A stretch of 64,000 nt of DNA from the NCBI GenBank assembly GCA_017516485.1, contig JAFXCH010000063.1:1-64000 (forward strand). Reading direction: 5' to 3'. This document shows, one piece after another, positions 7,830 to 16,090 of this stretch. This DNA comes from Clostridia bacterium (lineage in GTDB: Bacteria > Bacillota > Clostridia > Oscillospirales > Acutalibacteraceae). How positions within the stretch are numbered: position 1 is the first letter of the stretch; each line of letters starts with the position of its first letter. The notes below the pieces were generated by a model. That model searched no databases, was not told the origin of the DNA, and worked only from the letters and a program-made list of their open reading frames with translations. Position numbers and translations under genes: made by a program.

Positions 7830-9164
7830 TTGGCATTCGAAGGACTTTCCGACAGACTTGAAGCCGCGTTTCAACGCCTTAAAAGCAAAGGCAGCCTTAC
7901 CGAGCACGATGTCCGCGAGGCAATGCGTGAGGTACGACTTGCACTCCTTGAGGCCGACGTTAACTTCAAAGTCGCCAAGGATTTCACAAACACTGTAACC
8001 GAGCGTGCTATCGGTGCCCAGGTTATGGAGAGCCTTACTCCCTCACAGATGGTTATCAAAATCGTCAATGAGGAGCTTACAGCTCTCATGGGCGGCACTC
8101 AGTCACATCTTACAAGAGCTCCGCATCCGCCTACAATCGTTATGATGTGCGGTCTTCAGGGTTCAGGTAAAACAACTCACAGTGCCAAAATCGCACTTTC
8201 CCTCAAGAAGAAAGGTCACCGTCCCCTTCTTGTTGCCTGCGATATCTACCGTCCCGCTGCTATCAAGCAGTTACAGGTTGTCGGTGAGCAGGCAGGTGTA
8301 CCCGTATTCGAAATGGGTCAGACCAACCCGGTTACAATCGCTCAGGAAGCAATAAAGCTTGCAAAAGACCAGGGCTACGATTTCGTATTCCTCGATACAG
8401 CAGGCCGACTTCACATAGACGAAGAGCTTATGGATGAGCTTAAGGCAGTCAAGGGTGCTGTTCATCCGCACGAAATTCTCCTTGTTGTCGACTCTATGAC
8501 AGGTCAGGATGCCGTTACAGTTGCAAACGGCTTCAACGATGCACTCGGTATTGACGGTCTTGTTCTTACCAAGCTCGACGGTGATACCCGCGGCGGTGCC
8601 GCTCTCTCAGCAAGAGCTGTTACAGGCAAGCCTATCAAGTTTGTCGGTATCGGTGAAAAGCTCGAAGACCTCGATGTTTTCCATCCCGACCGTATGGCTT
8701 CCCGAATTCTCGGCATGGGTGATATGCTCTCTCTTATTGAAAAAGCTGAGCAAGCTATTGACGAGAAGAAGGCTCGCGAGCTTGAAGAAAAGCTCCGCAA
8801 AAACAAATTTGATATGAACGACCTTCTTGACCAGTTTGAGCAGGTACAGAAAATGGGTTCAATCAAAGACGTGCTCGGTATGGTTCCCGGTATCAACAAA
8901 CAGATAAAAGATGTCGATATCGACGAAAGACAGTTTGACCGTATCCGTGCAATCATCCTTTCAATGACTCCGAAGGAGCGTGAAAACCCCGACATCATAA
9001 ATCCCTCACGCAAACGCCGTATTGCGGCAGGTTGCGGTATGCAGGTTGAAGATGTCAACAGACTTCTTGCCCAGTTCAAACAGATGCAGAAAATGTTCAA
9101 ACAGTTTGGCGGCAAGGGCGGCAAGCGTTTATCCAAATCATTCAAGAAGAAAAAACGCAGATAA
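7830..9164 (+). CDS. ffh: Signal recognition particle GTPase Ffh
   Basis: Ffh binds signal sequences emerging from the ribosome and, with SRP RNA and FtsY, delivers membrane proteins to the translocon. The N and GTPase domains show the P-loop GLQGSGKTT (108-116), DTAGRLH (189-195) and TKLDGDTRGG (247-256). The methionine-rich M domain follows and ends in a basic tail. The start is TTG at 7830 behind AAAGGAAGTG. 444 residues is standard. The SRP RNA gene is not visible in this window. Confidence 0.97.
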   Translation: MAFEGLSDRLEAAFQRLKSKGSLTEHDVREAMREVRLALLEADVNFKVAKDFTNTVTERAIGAQVMESLTPSQMVIKIVNEELTALMGGTQSHLTRAPHPPTIVMMCGLQGSGKTTHSAKIALSLKKKGHRPLLVACDIYRPAAIKQLQVVGEQAGVPVFEMGQTNPVTIAQEAIKLAKDQGYDFVFLDTAGRLHIDEELMDELKAVKGAVHPHEILLVVDSMTGQDAVTVANGFNDALGIDGLVLTKLDGDTRGGAALSARAVTGKPIKFVGIGEKLEDLDVFHPDRMASRILGMGDMLSLIEKAEQAIDEKKARELEEKLRKNKFDMNDLLDQFEQVQKMGSIKDVLGMVPGINKQIKDVDIDERQFDRIRAIILSMTPKERENPDIINPSRKRRIAAGCGMQVEDVNRLLAQFKQMQKMFKQFGGKGGKRLSKSFKKKKRR

Positions 9165-9242
9165 TTTTCGGATGTAATTACAATTTATAATTGTTACATT
9201 ATAAAAACTAACAAGCAATTCATTTTTTGGAGGAAATCAAAA

Positions 9243-9488
9243 ATGGCAGTAAAAATCAGACTTCGCCGTATGGGCGCAAAGAAAGCACCGTTCTACCGTA
9301 TCGTAGTTGCTGATTCACGTTATCCCCGTGACGGCAGATTCATCGAGGAAATCGGCACATACGACACAACAAAGGACCCCGCAGACATCAAGGTTGATGT
9401 TGAGAAGGCACAGCAGTGGATTAAGAACGGCGCACAGCCCACAGATACAGTTAAGGCTATTCTCAAGAAGTCAGGCGTTATCGGCTGA
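9243..9488 (+). CDS. rpsP: 30S ribosomal protein S16
   Basis: Small-subunit protein bS16 (81 residues), needed for 30S assembly. The N terminus [20 protein letters not shown] is the family signature, followed by the conserved [20 protein letters not shown] lies upstream. The 78 bases between ffh and rpsP contain a loose AT-rich inverted repeat (GTAATTACAA / TTGTTAC), possibly a processing point. Position in the operon is canonical. Confidence 0.97.
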   Translation: MAVKIRLRRMGAKKAPFYRIVVADSRYPRDGRFIEEIGTYDTTKDPADIKVDVEKAQQWIKNGAQPTDTVKAILKKSGVIG

Positions 9489-9530
9489 TTTCAAGTCAGA
9501 TAAAGCAAAATATTTACGGAGGTGCCCGCA

Positions 9531-9764
9531 ATGACAGAGCTTCTCATCGCAATTGCACAGGGTCTTGTTGAAGATCCCTCAGCAGTTACTGTTACTGTTG
9601 ACGAGCCCAACGAAGAGGGCGTAACGGTTTACCACCTTCACGTCGGCGAGAATGACATGGGCAGAGTAATCGGCAAACAGGGCCGTATTGCCAAGTCTAT
9701 TCGCACCGTTATGCGTGCTGCTGCGACCCGCAACAACGAAAAAATCGCAGTTGAAATCGAATAA
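9531..9764 (+). CDS. khpA: KH-domain RNA-binding protein KhpA (YlqC)
   Basis: Short single-KH-domain protein (77 residues). In Gram-positives KhpA pairs with KhpB/Jag and affects cell division and RNA metabolism. The start is ATG 9531; GTG 9522 lies inside the ribosome site ACGGAGGTG. The KH core GRVIGKQGRIAKSIRTVMRA contains the GxxG loop (GKQG). It lies between rpsP and rimM as in other Firmicutes. Confidence 0.93.
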   Translation: MTELLIAIAQGLVEDPSAVTVTVDEPNEEGVTVYHLHVGENDMGRVIGKQGRIAKSIRTVMRAAATRNNEKIAVEIE

Positions 9765-9806
9765 TCCGATTTCACATCCCTTTAATCAATAACTTAACAT
9801 CACGCT

Positions 9807-9839
9807 CTATGTGCTTTTTTAACATTAAAAAAGTCATAG
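9807..9839 (+). other. Hairpin between khpA and rimM
   Basis: CTATG-CTTTTTT pairs with AAAAAAG-CATAG with small internal mismatches. No T-run follows, so it is more likely a processing or stability element than a terminator. Confidence 0.35.
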
Positions 9840-9869
9840 GGCTATTGGTGTTTATAAACGGAGGCAGTT

Positions 9870-10391
9870 ATGCTCAAACCTTATCTCGAGCTCGGTCAGA
9901 TTGTTTCGACTCACGGAATCAAGGGCGAGGTGCGTGTCAACCCCTGGTGCGACAGCCCCGAATTCGCCTGCATTTTCAAAACTGTTTACCTTGATGACAA
10001 AGGTGAAAAGCCCGTCAAGGTTGTCACTTCGCGTCCTCACGGCAATATTGCTTTGATGAAGCTTGAAGGAATCGACACAGTTGAGCAGGCAGCAGCAATG
10101 CGAAACAAGATACTCTATATGGCACGCAAGGACGTTAAGCTTTCAGAAGACAGTTGGTTTATTGCCGACCTTATCGGCTGCAAAGCTGTTGATGCCGATG
10201 ATGAGACAAAAATCTGGGGTACGTTGACCGATGTCAGTCAGACAGGTGCCAACGATGTATGGCATATCACGGACGAAAATGGTCAGGAGTATCTGCTGCC
10301 AGTTATTCCGCCCGTAGTAATAAAGACGGACGTAGAAAACGAAAAGGTATATATCAGACCGCTCAAGGGGATTTTTGACGATGAGGATTGA
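9870..10391 (+). CDS. rimM: Ribosome maturation factor RimM
   Basis: RimM (173 residues) binds S19 and helps mature the 30S head. The N-terminal barrel has LGQIVSTHGIKGEVRV. The C-terminal PRC-barrel-like part has the conserved WFIADLIGCKA and ends with LLPVIPPVVIKTD and IRPLKGIFDDED. CGGAGG precedes the ATG. Its last 11 bases overlap trmD, so the two are translationally coupled. Confidence 0.95.
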   Translation: MLKPYLELGQIVSTHGIKGEVRVNPWCDSPEFACIFKTVYLDDKGEKPVKVVTSRPHGNIALMKLEGIDTVEQAAAMRNKILYMARKDVKLSEDSWFIADLIGCKAVDADDETKIWGTLTDVSQTGANDVWHITDENGQEYLLPVIPPVVIKTDVENEKVYIRPLKGIFDDED

Positions 10392-11106
10392 TATATTAAC
10401 ACTCTTCCCCGAAATGTGCGAGTCTGTGGTAAGTGAAAGCATACTTGGCAGAGCAAGGGAAAAGGGACTTGTTGAAATTAATTGCCGCAACATACGAAAG
10501 TATACGCTGGACAAGCACCGCAGAGTTGACGATTCACCCTACGGCGGCGGCTCGGGTATGGTAATGCAGGCTCAGCCTGTTTACGACTGCTATCAGTCAC
10601 TTTGCGAAGACCTCGGCAAAAGACCGCATCTGATATATATGTCTCCTCAGGGAAGTGTACTGACACAGAAGAAAGCAATAGAACTGCTTGAATATGATAA
10701 TATCTCTTTGCTTTGCGGTCATTATGAGGGAATTGATGAGCGTGTGCTCGAAGAAATAGTTGACGAAGAGATATCTATTGGTGACTATGTTCTCACAGGC
10801 GGTGAGCTGCCTGCAATAATCGTTGCAGACAGTGTATGCCGTATGCTTCCGGGTGTATTGTCAAGCGATGAAAGCTTTATGAATGAAAGCCACTACAATT
10901 CTCTTCTTGAGCATCCGCAGTATACACGCCCCGAAGAATGGCACGGCAAGCGTGTGCCCGATGTATTGCTCAGCGGTCACCACGCAAACATTCAGAAATG
11001 GCAACGCGAAAAGCAGCTTGAGCGTACACTAACAAAACGACCCGATATGCTCGACAAAGCAGAGCTGACAAAGAAAGATAAAGAATATATCAATAAAATC
11101 CGCTAA
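10381..11106 (+). CDS. trmD: tRNA (guanine-N1)-methyltransferase TrmD
   Basis: SPOUT-class methyltransferase placing m1G37 in tRNAs, using S-adenosylmethionine and preventing frameshifts. MRIDILTLFPEM opens the protein at ATG 10381; a TTG at 10375 is less likely. The trefoil-knot motifs are present: SPYGGGSGMVMQ, LLCGHYEGIDERV and SIGDYVLTGGELPA. 241 residues is standard. In many Firmicutes rplS follows trmD. Here a REP hairpin and a transposase follow, so rplS must lie elsewhere. Confidence 0.96.
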   Translation: MRIDILTLFPEMCESVVSESILGRAREKGLVEINCRNIRKYTLDKHRRVDDSPYGGGSGMVMQAQPVYDCYQSLCEDLGKRPHLIYMSPQGSVLTQKKAIELLEYDNISLLCGHYEGIDERVLEEIVDEEISIGDYVLTGGELPAIIVADSVCRMLPGVLSSDESFMNESHYNSLLEHPQYTRPEEWHGKRVPDVLLSGHHANIQKWQREKQLERTLTKRPDMLDKAELTKKDKEYINKIR

Positions 11107-11137
11107 CTATTATTTGTTATTCTGCCTGACCGATATT

Positions 11138-11168
11138 GTAGGGAACGGTCTTGACCGTTCCGAAAGGT
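11138..11168 (+). repeat. REP hairpin copy 1 (upstream of RAYT gene)
   Basis: Layout: GTAG, stem GGAACGGTC (11142-11150), TT loop, stem GACCGTTCC (11153-11161), then GAAAGGT. The AAAGGT tail is the ribosome site of the transposase gene, nine bases before its ATG. The same sequence recurs at 11676 (direct) and 11433 (inverted). Confidence 0.85.
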
Positions 11169-11176
11169 AAAAAAGC

Positions 11177-11650
11177 ATGAAACTGCCTAAAAGAAAATCA
11201 CCAAGACTTCCGGGATTTGATTATTCAAGTGAGAATTACTATTATGTGACTATATGTACACATAACAGAAAAGACTTATTTGGTATGCCCGACAATCTCA
11301 CAGTATACGGTGAGATTGCAGAAAAGCACTTGCTCAATATAGAAAAACACTATGACGGTATATTGATAGATAAATATGTAATTATGCCTAACCACATCCA
11401 CGCAATTATTGTGATAGGCTGTGATCCTGAAGCGGAACGGTCAAGACCGTTCCCTACACTGGACACTATACTCGGGTTGTATAAATCCGGTGTCTCACGG
11501 GAAATTCACCAAATTTTGCCACGACTGAAAGTGTGGCAAAAATCATATTTTGATAAAATTATAAGAAACAAAGAAGCCTATCTTGAAGTATACCGTTATA
11601 TCGAAGAAAATCCTATAAAATGGATAATAGGAGAAAAGGAAGATTACTGA
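11177..11650 (+). CDS. REP-associated tyrosine transposase (RAYT, Y1_Tnp family)
   Basis: Single-strand DNA nuclease/transposase of the TnpA_REP family, related to IS200/IS605 TnpA. RAYTs are single-copy genes thought to spread the REP palindromes around them. The HUH motif is NHIHAI (72-77; metal His73 and His75). Candidate catalytic tyrosines are Y135, Y139 and Y141 in EAYLEVYRYIEENP. Length (157) suits the family. REP hairpins flank it at 11138 and 11676. A third lies inside the frame and encodes residues 86-94 (AERSRPFPT) without breaking it. It appears intact. Confidence 0.9.
   Translation: MKLPKRKSPRLPGFDYSSENYYYVTICTHNRKDLFGMPDNLTVYGEIAEKHLLNIEKHYDGILIDKYVIMPNHIHAIIVIGCDPEAERSRPFPTLDTILGLYKSGVSREIHQILPRLKVWQKSYFDKIIRNKEAYLEVYRYIEENPIKWIIGEKEDY
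11433..11457 (-). repeat. REP hairpin copy 2, inverted, inside RAYT coding region
   Basis: GGAACGGTC (11434-11442), AA, GACCGTTCC (11445-11453), then CTAC: the exact inverse of the flanking copies. It is read through in frame as AERSRPFPT of the transposase. Confidence 0.85.
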
Positions 11651-11675
11651 CTGCTTTTCGATATAAAAGTTAAGC

Positions 11676-11708
11676 GTAGGGAACGGTCTTGACCGTTCCG
11701 AAAAGGTG
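11676..11708 (+). repeat. REP hairpin copy 3 (downstream of RAYT gene)
   Basis: Same GTAGGG, 9-bp stem and TT loop as copy 1. Its AAAAGGTG tail is the only plausible ribosome site for the acetyltransferase that starts at 11717. Confidence 0.85.
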
Positions 11709-11716
11709 TATTTATT

Positions 11717-12145
11717 ATGTTTGTACGTGATTTCACAGTCAAAGATATTACCGCAATAAACGAACTTCTCAACAAAGAACTCGGCAAATGTGTAGAAGCC
11801 AACAAACTGAAATCAACCATATCAAATATGATTGATGACGGAAACTATAAAATATTTGTTGCCGAAATCAACGGTAATATTGTTGGGTTTACAGGAGTTC
11901 ATTTTGGCTTGGCTTTTGAAATCGACGGCAAAGTTATGCGTATTATTGCACTTGCCGTAAAAGAAGAGTACCAGCATCGCGGTATTGGCACAATGCTTAT
12001 AAAGAAAGCAGAAGAATGTGCAAAAGAAAATGGTGCGAGTATAGTTGGTGTAAACAGCGGATTACAAAGATTAGCGGCACATTCATTTTACGAAAATCAA
12101 GGCTTCTTCAAAAAAGGTTACAGTTTTATAAAAATATTGAATTAG
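11717..12145 (+). CDS. GNAT family N-acetyltransferase
   Basis: Predicted acetyl-CoA-dependent N-acetyltransferase (142 residues, one GNAT domain). The acetyl-CoA loop is in VKEEYQHRGIGTMLIKKAEE (Q/RxxGxG/A pattern), followed by the usual NSGLQRLAAHSFYENQGF C-terminal block, where a Tyr often acts as general acid. The substrate is unknown. The gene follows REP copy 3, which supplies its AAAAGGTG ribosome site. It may be co-transcribed with the transposase. Confidence 0.85.
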   Translation: MFVRDFTVKDITAINELLNKELGKCVEANKLKSTISNMIDDGNYKIFVAEINGNIVGFTGVHFGLAFEIDGKVMRIIALAVKEEYQHRGIGTMLIKKAEECAKENGASIVGVNSGLQRLAAHSFYENQGFFKKGYSFIKILN

Positions 12146-12200
12146 CATATTAAATACATTATTATATTATTAAAACAAATGATGTGAAAGGTGTTAAATT

Positions 12201-13157
12201 ATGTTAGAGTATCTGGGTATTGAAATGCCGATGCTGATGCTTGCACTCTGTGCAGCATTCACATTCGGCGCGGTAATTCTCGCACTCAAGCTTTTCAAGA
12301 GCAAGCTCCCCGTTGACGGCGGACGTGACTTTGCATTCAACGGAAAGCTCTCCAAAGGCAAACAACGCGGTGCAGGTATAGTATTCATCTGCGTATTTAT
12401 TATAGCTTCCCTTCTCTTTATTAAGCCGTCAATCGAGCTTGGTATGTACTACGCAGTAATATTCCTCGGTATGCTTTCCGGCTACCTTGACGATGCATCA
12501 AAGGTGCCGTGGGGCGAATACAAAAAGGGTGCTATTGACCTTGTAATCTGCCTGCTGACATCGGGTGCTTTTGTATGGAAGAATCCTAACCTGCTTTCAC
12601 TCTTCGGTTTTAAGCTTCCGTGGTATGTTTTCCTTGCAATTTCAACCGTATTCCTCTGGATGATGATTAATGCCACAAACTGCTCGGACGGTATTGACGG
12701 CTTCTGTGGCTCACTTTCCGTTAACTCAACTATCTTTATTGCGGTTGCTTGTGCTGCACTCGGTATGAGCAGTGAGATTACCTCTTTGAGCGTAATAATG
12801 ATTTTTGCAATCATCGCTTACCTCTGGTACAACGCAGAACCGAGCACAATGATGATGGGTGACGCAGGCTCACGTGCAATCGGTCTCTTCCTCGGTATCC
12901 TTATTCTCAAGTCCGGCAACATTCTCCTCGCAATCCCCTTCTGTTTCATTCTTCTGCTGGACGGTCTTATCGGTATATTCAAGGTTTCTGTTACAAGATT
13001 CCTCAAAATCAAGGTTCTCAAGAATATCCGCACACCGCTTCACGACCACTTCAGAAAAAACAAGAACTGGTCAAACAGTCAGACAATTTATCGCCTCAAC
13101 ATTATTCAGGCTCTCATTTCATTCTGCACACTCATGGTGCTGAAAACACTTAAATAA
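12201..13157 (+). CDS. mraY: MraY-type phospho-N-acetylmuramoyl-pentapeptide transferase
   Basis: Polytopic membrane enzyme of the MraY/WecA family, moving phospho-MurNAc-pentapeptide (or another phospho-sugar) from UDP to undecaprenyl phosphate. Conserved cytosolic loops are visible: GYLDDASK (Mg2+ and lipid-phosphate aspartates), NATNCSDGIDGF, MMGDAGSRAIG, and TPLHDHFRKNKNW near the C terminus. The last is HHHF(E) in classical MraY, so the middle His is Asp and the acidic residue is Arg. 318 residues fits. It is alone here, not in a dcw cluster. A WecA/TagO-type role is possible, but the TPLHxHF block favours MraY. Confidence 0.75.
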   Translation: MLEYLGIEMPMLMLALCAAFTFGAVILALKLFKSKLPVDGGRDFAFNGKLSKGKQRGAGIVFICVFIIASLLFIKPSIELGMYYAVIFLGMLSGYLDDASKVPWGEYKKGAIDLVICLLTSGAFVWKNPNLLSLFGFKLPWYVFLAISTVFLWMMINATNCSDGIDGFCGSLSVNSTIFIAVACAALGMSSEITSLSVIMIFAIIAYLWYNAEPSTMMMGDAGSRAIGLFLGILILKSGNILLAIPFCFILLLDGLIGIFKVSVTRFLKIKVLKNIRTPLHDHFRKNKNWSNSQTIYRLNIIQALISFCTLMVLKTLK

Positions 13158-13162
13158 AAGAT

Positions 13163-13207
13163 TTACCGCACAGAGAGATTGTTATCTTTCTGTGCGGTAA
13201 TTTTTTA
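13163..13207 (+). terminator. Terminator after mraY
   Basis: TTACCGCACAGA (13163-13174) pairs perfectly with TCTGTGCGGTAA (13189-13200), followed by TTTTTT. It can serve the convergent FAD gene as well. Confidence 0.85.
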
Positions 13208-13219
13208 TAAAGAATAATA

Positions 13220-14479
13220 TTAAATACCTATAACTTCTCTGATTTGTTTTGCTTCAATATCATTCAGATTGCAGTTTTGCAAAGCTGAAATACAAGCAGC
13301 CGCACCTGCAGCTTCACCGATTCCTACACAGATGGGCATAACTCTGAAATTGGAGTGCGCCATATGCGTACCCGAAATATTCCTGCCGCAAAGCAGAAGA
13401 TTTTCTTTTATTTCGGGAAGAAGACAGCGGTAAGGAATTGTATAACCGTTTTCCTGCGGAAAATGTTTTTGCACACCTGTTTTATCTAAACCTGAACCTG
13501 CGATATTATGCACATCGAAATTAAAGTAAGCATCTTTGACAACATAATCGTCAAATACCTTTGCCGCAAGAATATCCTGCTCATTAAGAGTATATTTACC
13601 CTTAAAATGCCTTGTTTCACGTATACCGATTAATGAAGCTGAACTGATGATAAAACAGTTTTCGTATCCGGGTACAAAAGCTCTTAAATATTTAACGATA
13701 TCGTCCATCTGTCTGCGGCATACAAGTGTTGCCTTGGTTAAATCCTCTGCGCAAGTGCCGTCAATTTCAATGGCATTTGTCATATTGCAGGTAACAACTC
13801 CCGGCAGTGTAGTTTTATAAGTTAAAATGTGCCCGGCAGGATAAGGAATGTGCTGCTTTGCAAGTGCCTGCAGCTCACCTTCCGGTGTTTCATAAGTTGA
13901 CTCAAATGAGCCCAAAAACACAGCTCTGCTGTAATCTACGCCGCCAACCTTGAACATAAGGGTTGCAGGCTGCATTTTATTGTCGCTTTCTCTGCCGAGA
14001 ACAAATTCTGCTCCTGACCGAGCGGCAATATCACCGTCACCCGTAGCATCCACAGTTACCTTGGCATAAATATCCGCTTTTCCCGATTTATTGCTAACGG
14101 TTGCACCGAGAATTTTATCGCCGTCACAGATTGCATCTTCGGCAAAGGTATAAAGCATAACCTTGCAACCAACCTCAACAAGCATTTCAAGGTAAAGCGT
14201 TTTCAGCTTTTCAGGGTCAATTATATTAGTTATTTTATTTTTGAATTCACCCTCGTTGCTTTCGGCACTTCGCCTTAATATCTCATTAAACAACGGACTC
14301 CCACAGCTTCCCGTCCAATGGCTCATAAGCCCCGATGTTGAAATTCCGCCTACGTCGCCGCCTTGTTCAACAAGAACGACATCAGCACCGTTTTTGGCCG
14401 CTGTATATGCTGCAGCAAATCCCGCAGGTCCGCTGCCGAGAACCAAAACATCAGTATGTAATTCAAGCTTTGCTGTCAT
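13220..14479 (-). CDS. FAD-dependent oxidoreductase (FAD_oxidored family)
   Basis: Cytoplasmic flavoprotein of 419 residues. The start is ATG 14479, seven bases after AAGGAG; an upstream in-frame ATG has no ribosome site. The N-terminal dinucleotide fold is VLVLGSGPAGFAAAYTAAKNG with the FAD ribose-binding Glu in VVLVEQ. A second FAD contact is VDATGDGDIAARSGAEFV. The C terminus has LLLCGRNISGTHMAHSNFRVMP and a GxAAGAAA helix. This family oxidises unknown, often sugar- or glycan-related substrates. A paralog lies at 42619-43920. The gene is transcribed alone. Confidence 0.85.
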   Translation of the reverse strand: MTAKLELHTDVLVLGSGPAGFAAAYTAAKNGADVVLVEQGGDVGGISTSGLMSHWTGSCGSPLFNEILRRSAESNEGEFKNKITNIIDPEKLKTLYLEMLVEVGCKVMLYTFAEDAICDGDKILGATVSNKSGKADIYAKVTVDATGDGDIAARSGAEFVLGRESDNKMQPATLMFKVGGVDYSRAVFLGSFESTYETPEGELQALAKQHIPYPAGHILTYKTTLPGVVTCNMTNAIEIDGTCAEDLTKATLVCRRQMDDIVKYLRAFVPGYENCFIISSASLIGIRETRHFKGKYTLNEQDILAAKVFDDYVVKDAYFNFDVHNIAGSGLDKTGVQKHFPQENGYTIPYRCLLPEIKENLLLCGRNISGTHMAHSNFRVMPICVGIGEAAGAAACISALQNCNLNDIEAKQIREVIGI

Positions 14480-14676
14480 AATCTGCTCCTTACAATACAT
14501 TACATAAAAACTGTATTTACCGTTGACTTTAATTTATCATATTTTTTTGCGTTTTTCAACGTATTGTTATTTTTCCTTTTTCGGCAATCTGCTTGTTAAA
14601 TAATTATCTTAAGGCTTTTTCGCTCAGCTGCTGATTGGAGCTTTTCTTTATTTTTCGACAAATTTTTTATATATTA

Positions 14677-14705
14677 TTGATTTTTTTAATTTTCCCTTTT
14701 ATAAT
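14677..14705 (+). promoter_or_regulatory. Promoter of phosphoesterase gene
   Basis: TTGATT (14677-14682) and TATAAT (14700-14705) are separated by 17 bases. AAAGGGAGAA follows before the ATG at 14737. Confidence 0.65.
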
Positions 14706-14736
14706 TATTATATCATAAAAAGGGAGAATTTTATTT

Positions 14737-15969
14737 ATGTCCGCCAAAAAAACCAAAACTCCAAAAAGCAAAAAGACAAAAAAGATACTTGGAGTAATTG
14801 CCATACTCTTTGTTCTCTTTATTGCCGTAACAGTTGTTGTCACCCTTATCGGTAACAACGCAAACCTCAAAAAAGCAAACTCATTTGAAACCGTACAGAT
14901 TGAAAACCAACTCGTACCCGAAAAAGACGAACACGGTAACTGGACTTTCACCACTGACAGAGATTTTAAGGTAATGCAGCTTACCGATATTCACATCGGC
15001 GGCGGTTGGATGTCACTCGGCAAAGATGCAAAAGCACTCAATGCCGTTGCAGCAATGATTACCGCCGAAAAGCCCGACCTTGTAGTCGTCACGGGCGATA
15101 TCGCTTACCCTGTCCCCTTCCAGGCAGGTACTTTCAACAACCTCAGCGGTGCAAAGATATTTGCTGCTCTTATGGAAAAGCTCGGTGTTTATTGGACAGT
15201 AACACTCGGCAATCATGACTCGGAAATATACAGCTACTATAACCGCGAAAAGATTTCCAATTTCTATGCTGAAAGCGGATTTAAATATTGCCTTTATCAG
15301 CCCGGTCCCGAAGATGTTGACGGCTACGGCAACCACGTAATTAACGTCAAAAACTCTGCAGGCAAAATTACGCAGTCTATATTTATGATTGACAGTCAGG
15401 CTTATACAAAAGATGACCCTCTCGGATTCAGATGGCTTTACGACAATGTACACGAAAACCAGGTTGAATGGTATGAGCAAACAGTTAAACAAATTAATAC
15501 AGACAACGGTGAGCCCGTCAAATCAATAATGTTTATGCATATTCCGCTTACCGAGCTTAAAGATGCATGGTTTGAATATGCCGACAACGGTTATAAAGAC
15601 ACAGAAAATGTCAAGCTGTTATACGGCGTTGCAGATGAAAAAGATGATATCGTCTACTGCGGTGTAGGTGAAGACAGACTGTTTGAAACAATGCTTGAGC
15701 TTGATTCAACAAAAGGCGTATTCTTCGGCCACGACCACAAAAACAACTTTGCCGCAGAATACAAAGGAATTCAGCTCAGCTACAGCTACAGCGTTGACTA
15801 CCTCGCATACATAGGTATTTCAAAGGAAGGTGCACAGCGTGGCTGTACAATAATCAACATCAAGCCCGACGGCACATTCACATCAAAGCTTGAAAATTAC
15901 TATCAGGATAAATACGTAACCCTCTATGAAAAAGAGTCTGTAAAAATGCAGGAAGTAACAAACGGATAA
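14737..15969 (+). CDS. Membrane-anchored metallophosphoesterase
   Basis: Calcineurin-like phosphoesterase, 410 residues, tethered by one N-terminal membrane helix (about 16-38, after a lysine-rich start), so the catalytic domain probably faces outside. Metal-site motifs in order: QLTDIHIGGG (Asp, His), VVTGDIAYP (Asp), TLGNHDSE (Asn, His), MFMHIPL (His) and FFGHDHKN (His x His). The set is complete for a two-metal active site. It has its own promoter and terminator. The substrate (phosphomonoester, diester or nucleotide) is unknown. Other phosphoesterases of this fold are at 32480 and 39611. Confidence 0.88.
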   Translation: MSAKKTKTPKSKKTKKILGVIAILFVLFIAVTVVVTLIGNNANLKKANSFETVQIENQLVPEKDEHGNWTFTTDRDFKVMQLTDIHIGGGWMSLGKDAKALNAVAAMITAEKPDLVVVTGDIAYPVPFQAGTFNNLSGAKIFAALMEKLGVYWTVTLGNHDSEIYSYYNREKISNFYAESGFKYCLYQPGPEDVDGYGNHVINVKNSAGKITQSIFMIDSQAYTKDDPLGFRWLYDNVHENQVEWYEQTVKQINTDNGEPVKSIMFMHIPLTELKDAWFEYADNGYKDTENVKLLYGVADEKDDIVYCGVGEDRLFETMLELDSTKGVFFGHDHKNNFAAEYKGIQLSYSYSVDYLAYIGISKEGAQRGCTIINIKPDGTFTSKLENYYQDKYVTLYEKESVKMQEVTNG

Positions 15970-15975
15970 ATCAGA

Positions 15976-16009
15976 AGGGCTGTTTCACCAAGTTGAAGCA
16001 GCTCTTTTT
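15976..16009 (+). terminator. Terminator after phosphoesterase gene
   Basis: AGGGCTGTTTCA (15976-15987) pairs with TGAAGCAGCTCT (15994-16005) with two G-U pairs, followed by TTTT. Confidence 0.8.
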
Positions 16010-16023
16010 ATATACTTTTTATA

Positions 16024-16052
16024 TTGTTATATATTTGTTTATTTGATATAAT
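16024..16052 (+). promoter_or_regulatory. Promoter of GH13 glucosidase gene
   Basis: TTGTTA (16024-16029) and TATAAT (16047-16052) with a 17-base spacer; TGA just before TATAAT gives an extended -10. Confidence 0.65.
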
Positions 16053-16090
16053 TAAATTTAACAATCAATCTCGAAGGGAGTTTGAATAAA

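Noticed and set aside
8504-9145. 213-codon open frame on the minus strand inside ffh
   Set aside because: It is a shadow of the ffh reading frame, lacks a ribosome site, and its composition is Ser/Arg-rich as expected for an antisense artefact.
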